8,915 nucleotides of DNA from Actinomycetes bacterium (GTDB lineage Bacteria > Actinomycetota > Acidimicrobiia > Acidimicrobiales > Palsa-688): contig JAKARG010000113.1 in assembly GCA_021819345.1 (NCBI GenBank), positions 1 through 8,915 of the forward strand, written 5' to 3'. The notes beneath the pieces were generated by a model. The model made no database searches. It was not told the origin of the DNA and saw only the letters and a list, made by a program, of their open reading frames with translations. The translations under genes were made by a program, and so were the position numbers. How positions within the stretch are numbered: position 1 is the first letter of the stretch; every line of letters starts with the position of its first letter. This document shows positions 1 through 5,658 of the stretch, piece after piece.

Positions 1-117
1 CGCCCGCAGCTGCGGCTCGGTCAGCTCGTCCAGGAGAGCGCGCGTGCTCTCGTCGGGCGGGGCGGTCTGGAGGTCGGCTCGCACCACCTGCCCGAAGATA
101 CGGACTGGGTGGGACAC
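1..117 (-). CDS. N-terminal part of an unrecognised protein, runs off the left edge
   Basis: Only the first 39 codons are inside the window, so the product cannot be named. The frame reads from a GTG at 117-115 (MSHPVRIFGQVVRADL...). In this stretch 35 of 39 codons end in G or C, which is strong coding bias for this genome. The visible part looks soluble, with an acidic stretch (LLDELTEPQLRA) that probably forms a helix; no domain is recognisable. The frame stays open upstream, and a second GTG at 150-148 would add 11 codons whose bias is also good. Bias fades above about 180, so the start lies at 150 or 117. Neither has a clear Shine-Dalgarno sequence. The gene points the same way as the WYL regulator but is separated from its stop by about 410 bases, so a shared transcript is doubtful. 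That it is coding is fairly secure; its function is unknown. Confidence 0.6.
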   Translation of the reverse strand, partial: MSHPVRIFGQVVRADLQTAPPDESTRALLDELTEPQLRA

Positions 118-150
118 AGTGGTGGACCGTCGGGGCTGGAGGGTCGCCAC

Positions 151-529
151 CAGCCCCGGAGCGACTCGGGCGGAGGTGCACCAAGAACATCGAGGTGCCG
201 GTTGCGCGCTAGCGGCGATCCCCCCGAACCACCGGGCCAGCGCAGCAACCGGACACCCTTCGAGGTTTCCAGTTTGTACCGCTCGGCCTCAGGAGTCAAG
301 ACATTCGGGCGGATCTCGCGGTGTCCCGGCAGCGTGCGCCGACCTGGCCCGGGTGCGCGGGGCGCTCGCCGACCACCCAAGGTGCTCGCCGACGTGGGCT
401 TGGTCGTCGGGGAGCACCGGTGACGCCGGACGTGGTGGCGGCAGGTCCCTGCGCAGCTGGAGCTCGTCGCCGGCCGCTCGGAGGCCGATCGCAGGCGCAC
501 CTGCGGCGGGGCCGGCGGCCCCGGGTCGA
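151..529. other. Intergenic stretch without a confident gene
   Basis: No reading frame keeps the G/C-ending codon bias of the neighbouring genes through this stretch. Open frames exist on both strands, but their translations are rich in Arg, Pro, Ser and Gly without any domain-like pattern. Two short plus-strand segments (about 340-420 and 425-510) show good bias in different frames, so a decayed gene is possible. No tRNA-like cloverleaf, strong hairpin with a T-run, or direct repeat array was noticed. Base composition is slightly more AT-rich around 265-315. Confidence 0.5.
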
Positions 530-1507
530 TCACTGGTAGCGGGACACCAGGCGCCGCCCGATCGCGGCTAGCGCCTCGCGGACCTCTTCGGGTGAGCAGA
601 CTTCCACCCCGTCGCCGAAGCCGACCAGCTCATCGGCGGCGCGGCTCGCGCTCGGCATCGCGATGACCGCGCGGCGCCGACCGTCCGGAGCGCTGCCGAG
701 GTCTACGACATCCCACCAGGCCCCGACCCAGGTGGACAGGCGCGGCCAGAGGTGTGCTCCGACCAGCAGCTCGACGTTCACCTCGGTGCTGGGCCGGAGA
801 GCGGCGAAGTCGCTCTGGATCGCCCGCCAGGTGGTGGCCAGGTCGAACCCGGCGGGCTCGCTGGCCGGCTCGTCGGTCAGCTCGGCCTGCTCGATCCGGG
901 CAACCCGGTAGGTGCGCAGGCCCGGGGCTGCCGTGGCGACCAGGTACCAGCTGCCGCCCTTGAGCACCAGGCCGTGCGGGTCGACCCGCCGCCACGACGC
1001 CTCCTGGCCGGGGCGTGCGTAGCAGAGGTCCACCCGGAGCCGCAGGTCGAGGGCGTGCCGCAGCCGAGCGAGGGTGCCCTCGGCGCGTGCGTCGGCTCCC
1101 CGAGGGCCCTGCCAATCCGGTGGCCGTCCCCATCTGGTCCGGTCGACATGGACCCGCGCGCGGGCCGCCGCGACCTGGTCGCGCACCCCTGGCGGCAGGG
1201 CGGCCATCACCTTGCGCAACGCGGCGTCCACGCTCTCCTGGCCCGGGGCACCGCCTGCGGCGAGCACCAGCGAGCTGGCTTCGGTGGCGGTGAGCCCCGA
1301 GAGGTCGATGCGGTGCCCCCCGAGCAGCGCCCACCCTCCGCCGCGCCCCCGCTGCGCGTAGACCGGCACACCGGCACCGGAGAGGGCCTGGAGGTCTCGG
1401 CGGATGGTGCGCTCCGAGGTCTCCAGCGCTTCGGCCAGCTGGCCGGCGGTTCGCTGGCCGTGGGTCTGCAGCAACAGCACGATGGCGACCAGGCGGTCGG
1501 CGCGCAC
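530..1507 (-). CDS. YafY/DeoR-type transcriptional regulator with HTH and WYL domains
   Basis: A cytoplasmic DNA-binding regulator of 325 residues, normal for the family. The N-terminus (about 3-55) is an HTH_11/DeoR-like winged helix: MRADRLVAIVLLLQ, then a recognition-helix region ETSERTIRRDLQAL, then the wing VPVYAQRGRGGGW. The middle and C-terminal part is a WYL domain (about 145-215). It contains the VDPHGLVLKGGSWYLVA signature with W187, Y188 and L189, followed by the conserved R in YRVARI. A WCX-like C-terminal extension (about 240-320) completes it. WYL domains are generally thought to bind ligands, often nucleic acid or nucleotide; the ligand here cannot be told from sequence. The start is GTG at 1507, placed just before the conserved RADRL; its Shine-Dalgarno is weak. 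It lies 154 bases downstream of alaX on the same strand and may be co-transcribed or have its own promoter. Many members repress or activate neighbouring genes, so alaX is a possible target (inference). Confidence 0.9.
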   Translation of the reverse strand: MRADRLVAIVLLLQTHGQRTAGQLAEALETSERTIRRDLQALSGAGVPVYAQRGRGGGWALLGGHRIDLSGLTATEASSLVLAAGGAPGQESVDAALRKVMAALPPGVRDQVAAARARVHVDRTRWGRPPDWQGPRGADARAEGTLARLRHALDLRLRVDLCYARPGQEASWRRVDPHGLVLKGGSWYLVATAAPGLRTYRVARIEQAELTDEPASEPAGFDLATTWRAIQSDFAALRPSTEVNVELLVGAHLWPRLSTWVGAWWDVVDLGSAPDGRRRAVIAMPSASRAADELVGFGDGVEVCSPEEVREALAAIGRRLVSRYQ

Positions 1508-1661
1508 CGCGGCAAGCTACCCGAGCCGGCACGTGGCACACGGGGGTCACCCTGGTGGCGGGTGGCGCTCCTGTGGTCGCTTCCCGACGTGGCCGGCACG
1601 GAGCCCGGGCCGGTCGCTCGCGCTGCGGACGACCGCCGGACCGGGCGGGCTCGCGCCCTGC
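1508..1661. other. Gap between alaX and the WYL regulator
   Basis: This 154-base gap is GC-rich. Distant complementary arms (AGCCCG near 1602 and CGGGCT near 1645) could form a long, imperfect stem, but no T-run follows on the minus strand. No convincing promoter boxes or conserved RNA motif were seen. Whether the regulator is transcribed with alaX or from its own promoter cannot be settled from the sequence. Confidence 0.3.
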
Positions 1662-2378
1662 TCAGCGGTCGAGGACCTCGAGGCGGATCCTCTTGTTGCC
1701 CTTGCCCTTGGACTCGACCTTGACGATCCGGACCGCTCCCACCTCCCCGGTGCTCGCCACGTGGGTCCCGCCGTCGGCCTGCTTGTCGAGGCCGACGATG
1801 TCGACGACCCGGACCTCCCGGACGGACTCGGGTATCAGGTTGACCTTGGTGCGGATCAGGTCCTCGTCGCCCACCGCCGTGCCCCGGGGGAGGAAGGAGA
1901 CCCGGATCGGCCGGTCGGCGGCCAGCTCGGCGTTGACCAGCTCCTCCACCCGTGGTCCGAGGTCGTGGGGGAGGGGGTCCAGCTCGAAGTCCATGCGGGC
2001 CGACAGCGGCTCCATGTTCCCGCCGGTCACCGCCTTGCCCCACTCGTTCCAGACGACGCCGCAGAGCACGTGCAGGGCGGTGTGGGTGCGCATCAGGGCG
2101 TGGCGGCGGTCCCAGTCGAGCGTGCCCACGACGACGTCGCCCACTCCCGGCAGGTCGCCGTCGCCCCCGAGGGTGTGCCACACGAGGTCGCCCTCCTTGC
2201 GGACGTCGAGCACCGGAAGGCCGGCGAGAGCCCCGGTGTCGTGGGGCTGGCCCCCGCCGGTCGGGTAGAACACCGTACGCTCCAGGCAGACCCGGCGCGT
2301 CACCGGATCGACGGCCGTCACCTCGGACTCGACCTCTCTCGCGTACGAATCGCGGAGGAAGACCAGCTCACAGGCCAC
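1662..2378 (-). CDS. alaX: Free-standing alanyl-tRNA editing protein (AlaX family)
   Basis: AlaX proteins hydrolyse Ser or Gly wrongly attached to tRNA-Ala, acting in trans in the cytoplasm like the editing domain of alanyl-tRNA synthetase. The product is about 238 residues, the usual size for the medium form. Visible family motifs are FYPTGGGQPHDTG (about 37-49), the metal-binding HTALH (H99 and H103), and DKQADGGTHVASTGEVG near the C-terminus (H206). In the classical CxxxH zinc site the first position is Cys; here it is Asp202. The start chosen is a GTG at 2378-2376, giving MACELVFLRDSYARE, because AlaX homologues begin at this point. The frame stays open for 75 codons upstream to 2603, and part of that extension has strong coding bias, so a longer product is possible. 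The gene is transcribed towards the WYL regulator. Assignment to AlaX is very secure; the exact N-terminus is not. Confidence 0.9.
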   Translation of the reverse strand: MACELVFLRDSYAREVESEVTAVDPVTRRVCLERTVFYPTGGGQPHDTGALAGLPVLDVRKEGDLVWHTLGGDGDLPGVGDVVVGTLDWDRRHALMRTHTALHVLCGVVWNEWGKAVTGGNMEPLSARMDFELDPLPHDLGPRVEELVNAELAADRPIRVSFLPRGTAVGDEDLIRTKVNLIPESVREVRVVDIVGLDKQADGGTHVASTGEVGAVRIVKVESKGKGNKRIRLEVLDR

Positions 2379-2652
2379 GCCATCAGGGTAGTGGGCCGGC
2401 GGGTAGATCCAGGCCCGCACGTACTGGCGCACCCGGTTCGACGCCAGTCGCTCCAACCTCGGTGTGGCGGAGCCCGTGGCGCTCCTCTGGCGAGGGGCGT
2501 CTGGCCTGCCCGAGCCGCCGGGCGTCGAGCGCGATGGCGAGCCCGGAGCGGTCGTCGACGGCCAACCAGTGGGCCAGGGAGAACAGCAGGTGCCCGGCGC
2601 CACTCGGGTTGCGCCTCCGGCCCGATGGGTGACGCAAGCAGAGCCTGCTCAA
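2379..2652 (-). pseudogene. Frameshifted coding remnant or disrupted N-terminal extension upstream of alaX
   Basis: Codon bias shows real coding sequence here, but split over two frames. From 2601 to 2461 one frame has 45 of 47 codons ending in G or C and reads as a plausible globular protein (HLLFSLAHWLAVDD, then SGLAIALDARRL). This frame ends at a TGA at 2385-2383, yet its bias collapses after about 2461. From about 2453 a second frame takes over (ERLASNRVRQYVRAWIYP, 22 of 25 codons ending in G or C) and continues without a stop into alaX. Joining them needs skipping one base near 2466-2453. The piece opens right after a TAG at 2661-2659, with a TTG at 2652 as the only early start and no Shine-Dalgarno. 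Explanations are a decayed gene fused to alaX, a sequencing error, or less likely a programmed frameshift. I do not recognise the family with any certainty. Confidence 0.4.
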
Positions 2653-2766
2653 TGCAAGCTATGCTAGCCCCACGCCCGAAGGGGTGCCGCGGTCGGAGGT
2701 CACGCGGGAGAGGTCACGTAAGGAGAGGGCGTGCGAGGCGAAGCCGAGCAAGGAGAGACCGAGCCG
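2653..2766 (+). promoter_or_regulatory. Divergent promoter and leader region of the oxyanion importer operon
   Basis: This is the only spacer between the minus-strand alaX block and the plus-strand importer operon, so promoters should lie here. Its most AT-rich point holds the perfect inverted repeat GCTA-TGC-TAGC (2658-2668). Within it TATGCT could serve as a plus-strand -10 box, although no good -35 was found. Further on are two direct copies of GAGGTCACG (2696-2704 and 2710-2718), 14 bases apart. They could be a dimer or tandem binding site, for example for the HTH regulator encoded at the end of the operon. The leader then carries two AAGGAGAG Shine-Dalgarno sequences (2720-2727 and 2750-2757). 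All regulatory roles are inferred from position and repeat symmetry. Confidence 0.4.
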
Positions 2767-2769
2767 ATG
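2720..2769 (+). promoter_or_regulatory. Two alternative ribosome binding site/start pairs for the binding protein
   Basis: AAGGAGAG at 2720-2727 precedes an in-frame GTG at 2731, and a second AAGGAGAG at 2750-2757 precedes the ATG at 2767. Both frames are the same, so either start gives the binding protein, differing only by 12 residues before the signal peptide core. The second pair uses ATG and gives the more usual signal peptide length. Confidence 0.5.
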
Positions 2770-3873
2770 TGGACCATGCCCGGGGAGGGACCGACCTCGA
2801 GCGGCCCGACCGTCGCGCAGGGTCCGAGGGTGCGGGCGGCGGGGAGGGTCGCCTTCGCCGGCGTTCTGGCGGCGAGCCTCGTGCTCGGCGCGTCGGCGTG
2901 CGGGTCGTCCACCACTGCGGCGAAGCCGGCCGCGACCATCGCTCGATCGGGTACCCGTGCGAAGAAAGTGTCGGGGACGGCGAACGTCGCCTTCGCCGGG
3001 TCGCTCGAGCTGCTCGACGACCACGTAATCGGTCCGGCGTTCTCTGCTGCGACCGGCTACGCCTACGAGGGGCGGGGGGGAGGGTCCTACGGCGTGGCGC
3101 ACGAGATCGAGGCCGGCGAGCTCACCCCCGGGGTCTTCGAGAGCATCGGCGCCGGTCCGATCGACCTGCTCGAGCCCAAGTTCACCCGCTGGTACGTCCA
3201 GGTGGCGGCGAGCCCGATCGTCGTCGCCTACGACCCGAAGACCCCCTTCGCGCCGGAGCTGCGGGCGATCGCCGAGGGGAAGCGCCCCTTGTCCGACCTG
3301 TTCGCTTTGATGGAGGCCCCCGGGTTCCACCTCGGCCGCACCAACCCCGATACCGACCCCCAGGGCCAGGCGTTCTACGAGATGGTCGAGCTGGCGGCGG
3401 CTCGCTACCACCTGCGGTCGGGCACCGTCGCCAAGGTGCTCGGGGGTCTCGAGAACCCCTCGGAGGTCTTCGCCGAGACCGCGCTCGAGTCCCGCCTGGA
3501 GGCGGGCCAGCTGGACGCCGCCAGCGCCTTTCTGTCCCAGGCGGTCCAGCTGCACCTGCCCTACGTGGCGCTGCCGGCGGCGATCGACTTCGGCGATCCC
3601 GGCCTGGCGACGAGCTATGCCCGGGCGACGCTCCGGCTGACCGACGGCCAGGTGGTCCACGGCGTGCCGCTCGTGGTCGACGCCACCGTGCTCGGCTCGC
3701 CCCGGATCGGCGTGCAGTCCCGGGCAGCCGCCACCGCCTTCGTGGCCTACCTGCTCTCCGCCGCAGGGCGCAAGGACTTCAGCGCCGGTGGCTACCACCT
3801 GCTCACCCCGACGCTGGTCGGCGATACCGGGTCGGTCCCTGCGGCGATCCGACACGCCGTTGGCCGTTCCTAG
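2767..3873 (+). CDS. wtpA: Tungstate/molybdate-type ABC transporter substrate-binding lipoprotein (WtpA/ModA-like)
   Basis: An extracytoplasmic binding protein that captures an oxyanion, most likely tungstate or molybdate, and delivers it to the permease next door. From ATG 2767 it has 368 residues. A signal peptide with hydrophobic core VAFAGVLAASLVLG (about 28-41) ends in ASAC, so Cys45 is the likely lipidated residue; Ala at -3 is a slightly unusual lipobox. Family marks follow: VAFAGSLE (about 74-81), the GGGSYGVAHEI segment, a WYVQVAASPIVVAYDPK block (about 142-158), and the anion-site region RTNPDTDPQGQAFY (about 191-204), closely like WtpA proteins. A GTG at 2731 also has a good Shine-Dalgarno (AAGGAGAG at 2720) and would add 12 residues; ATG 2767 has its own AAGGAGAG at 2750, and was preferred because it gives the shorter n-region. 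First gene of a four-gene operon. Substrate choice between W, Mo and other oxyanions cannot be fixed by eye. Confidence 0.87.
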   Translation: MWTMPGEGPTSSGPTVAQGPRVRAAGRVAFAGVLAASLVLGASACGSSTTAAKPAATIARSGTRAKKVSGTANVAFAGSLELLDDHVIGPAFSAATGYAYEGRGGGSYGVAHEIEAGELTPGVFESIGAGPIDLLEPKFTRWYVQVAASPIVVAYDPKTPFAPELRAIAEGKRPLSDLFALMEAPGFHLGRTNPDTDPQGQAFYEMVELAAARYHLRSGTVAKVLGGLENPSEVFAETALESRLEAGQLDAASAFLSQAVQLHLPYVALPAAIDFGDPGLATSYARATLRLTDGQVVHGVPLVVDATVLGSPRIGVQSRAAATAFVAYLLSAAGRKDFSAGGYHLLTPTLVGDTGSVPAAIRHAVGRS

Positions 3874-3898
3874 CCACGCCGTTGGCAGTTCCTAGCCA
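3855..3898 (+). repeat. 22-bp tandem duplication across the wtpA stop and permease start
   Basis: Two adjacent 22-bp units occupy 3855-3876 and 3877-3898; both begin CGCCGTTGGC, end GTTCCTAGCCA, and differ at only one base (C at 3865, A at 3887). A further CGCC at 3899-3902 is the start of a third unit. The TAG in unit one is the stop codon of the binding protein (3871-3873). Because 22 is not a multiple of three, the same TTG present in both units falls into the permease frame only in unit two (3882). The duplication therefore defines the gene junction. Confidence 0.9.
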
Positions 3899-4700
3899 CG
3901 CCCTGGCGGCTCGGGCGTCCCTGCGCCGGGCTTCGAGCGTTGCCTCCCTCGCCGGCGCCGGGGTGGTCTGGGTGGTGCTGCTCGGGCCGGTCATCGCCCT
4001 GCTCTCCCACCTGTCGCCGGCGGCGGTGGTGCGCTCGCTCGGGGCTCCCGGAGCCCTCGGGCCGCTCGCGGTGTCGCTCGAGGCCAGCGCGCTCTCCCTC
4101 GCCGTGCTGGTGGTGGTGGCGACACCCCTCGCCTACCTCCTGGCCCACGGTCGCCTGCCGGGGGTCCGCTGGTGGGAGGCAGGCCTGCTCGTGAGCCTCC
4201 TCATGCCGCCGCTCGTGATCGGCCTGCTGCTCGTGTTCATGGTCGGTCCGGCCACCCCGATCGGCGGGTTGCTCGGCGGGCTGCACCTCTCGGCGACCAA
4301 CACCTTCCTCGCCCTGGTCGTCGCCGAGGTCTACGAAGCCGCCCCCTACTACGTCCTCGGCGCCGAGGCCGCGTTCGCGTCGGTCGACCGGCACCTGGAG
4401 GAGCAGGCCGGGCTGCTCGGCGACCCCCCCCGGCGGGTCATGAGGAGGGTGACCCTCCCACTGGCGGCGCCCGGGCTCGCGACCGCGCTGGCGACCGGCT
4501 GGGCGCGGGCGATCGGGGCCTTCGGGGCAGTGATCATCATCGCCTACCACCCCTACGGCCTCCCGATGCAGATCTGGACCACCCTCGACGAGACGGGCCT
4601 CGCCTCGGCCCTGCCCTTCGCCCTGGTCCTGCTCGTCGTCGCCCTACCCTTGCCCCTCCTGGCCTACGGTTGGAGCGCCCGTGCTCGCGCTCGACATTGA
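3882..4700 (+). CDS. Molybdate/tungstate-type ABC transporter permease (ModB/WtpB family)
   Basis: Inner-membrane channel subunit of the importer, expected to work as a homodimer with the ATPase. The product from TTG 3882 is 272 residues, usual for this family. Hydrophobic segments lie near 25-43, 63-88, 100-121, 139-160, 198-220 and 243-263. The cytoplasmic EAA loop that docks to the ATPase is visible as EEQAGLLG followed by RRVTLPLAAPGLATA (about 173-203). The start is chosen because no ATG exists in frame near the junction and the first hydrophobic segment begins soon after; TTG 3882 lies 8 bases past the binding-protein stop and has no Shine-Dalgarno, so translational coupling is likely. 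The 3' end overlaps the ATPase gene by 20 bases. The substrate is inferred from the neighbouring genes, since permeases of this group are hard to tell from sulfate permeases by motif alone. Confidence 0.85.
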   Translation: MAVPSHALAARASLRRASSVASLAGAGVVWVVLLGPVIALLSHLSPAAVVRSLGAPGALGPLAVSLEASALSLAVLVVVATPLAYLLAHGRLPGVRWWEAGLLVSLLMPPLVIGLLLVFMVGPATPIGGLLGGLHLSATNTFLALVVAEVYEAAPYYVLGAEAAFASVDRHLEEQAGLLGDPPRRVMRRVTLPLAAPGLATALATGWARAIGAFGAVIIIAYHPYGLPMQIWTTLDETGLASALPFALVLLVVALPLPLLAYGWSARARARH

Positions 4701-5658
4701 GGTCCACCGCCGAGATCTGACCGTCGCCGTCGCCTTCGACGTCGGCCCTGGTGAGCGCTTCGCCCTCTTCGGCCCTTCCGGGGCGGGCAAGACGACCATC
4801 CTCGAGTGCGTAGCCGGCCTCGTCGAGCCCCGCCGTGGCTCGGTCGGCCTCGCCGGCCGCCAGCTCTGGTCGTCCGAGGGAGCCCGGGTCCCCTACTGGG
4901 AGCGCAAGGTGGCCCTCGTCCGCCAGGACCCGGCCCTCTTCCCCCACCTGAGCGTCCGGCAGAACCTCTTCTATGCCGGCGACCGCGTAGAGCCGGCCAC
5001 CGTGGACCGCCTCGTCTCGGCGCTCGAGCTGGGCCGGCTGCTCGACGTTGCGTCGGCGCGCCTCTCGGGTGGCCAGGCGCGCCGGGTGGCGCTCGCCCGG
5101 GCCCTGGCGACCTCCTATCGCGCGGTGCTGCTGGACGAGCCCTACACCGGCCTCGACGCAAGCCTGCGGCGCGCCGTCACCAGCCTCGTCATCGAAGAGG
5201 TGACCGGTCGGGGGGCGCCTGCAGTGCTCGTCTCCCACGAGCTCGCCGAGACCCAGGCGTTCGCAGACCGCCTCGGGGTGATCGACGGGGGCCGGCTGCT
5301 CCAGGTGGGCACCCCCCGGGAGGTGGTGCTCCGTCCGGCGTGCCGGCGGGTTGCCGAGCTCGTCGGCTATCGCAGCTTCGTCGCCTGCGCAGGCGGCGAG
5401 CTTGGGGTCCATCCGGAGCGGGTCATGGCGGGAGCGGTGCCCGGTGCCGGGGTGGTGCTGTCCGGGGTAGTGCTCGCTGGGCGTCCCTCCGGGGTCGGCT
5501 TCGAAGTGGACCTGGAGGTCGGGGCGGCGGTGGTGACCTGCCGGCTCGACCGGGACCCGGCCCCGGCCGGTACGGCGATGGAAGTGACCGCGCTCGACCC
5601 GCCGGCGTTCGGTCCCGACGGCGTGCTGGTCGACCCGGGCCGGTTGGTCCTCCGGTGA
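4681..5658 (+). CDS. Molybdate/tungstate-type ABC transporter ATPase (ModC-like)
   Basis: ATP-hydrolysing subunit that drives the importer from the cytoplasmic side. The 325-residue product has a complete nucleotide-binding domain: Walker A GPSGAGKT (31-38), Q-loop VRQDPALFP with Q82, signature LSGGQ (128-132), Walker B AVLLDEP (148-154), D-loop GLD (157-159) and switch His186 in LVSHE. All catalytic residues are in place. The C-terminal part (about 236-325) is a short accessory domain of TOBE/MOP-like size, with alternating hydrophobic strands, which in ModC proteins may bind the oxyanion or regulate transport. That part is less certain. The GTG start at 4681 lies 20 bases inside the permease gene, and the stop overlaps the start of the next gene as GTGA (5655-5658), so all three are almost certainly translated from one message. 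Confidence 0.9.
   Translation: MLALDIEVHRRDLTVAVAFDVGPGERFALFGPSGAGKTTILECVAGLVEPRRGSVGLAGRQLWSSEGARVPYWERKVALVRQDPALFPHLSVRQNLFYAGDRVEPATVDRLVSALELGRLLDVASARLSGGQARRVALARALATSYRAVLLDEPYTGLDASLRRAVTSLVIEEVTGRGAPAVLVSHELAETQAFADRLGVIDGGRLLQVGTPREVVLRPACRRVAELVGYRSFVACAGGELGVHPERVMAGAVPGAGVVLSGVVLAGRPSGVGFEVDLEVGAAVVTCRLDRDPAPAGTAMEVTALDPPAFGPDGVLVDPGRLVLR

Noticed and set aside
21..533. Minus-strand open frame of about 170 codons at the left side
   Set aside because: It shows poor codon bias and a Pro/Arg/Ser-rich product, and it conflicts with the better supported frame at 1-117.
1602..1650. Terminator between alaX and the WYL regulator
   Set aside because: Only distant GC-rich complementary arms are present, with no T-run; such pairings are common by chance at this GC content.
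2667..2730. Molybdenum-cofactor riboswitch in the importer leader
   Set aside because: The leader is about 100 bases, only a four-pair stem (CCCC with GGGG) is visible, and I could not find the conserved Moco-RNA segments. A covariance-model search for the Moco RNA motif would decide it.
1404..3881. Very long plus-strand open frame running into the permease
   Set aside because: It lies antisense to the WYL regulator and alaX and out of frame over the binding protein. Its translation is low-complexity Arg/Pro/Gly, so only the part from 3882 is a gene.
4806..5654. Open frame upstream of and continuous with the HTH-PBP regulator
   Set aside because: This part is an out-of-frame reading of the ATPase gene. 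The GTGA overlap at 5655 gives the natural start of the regulator.
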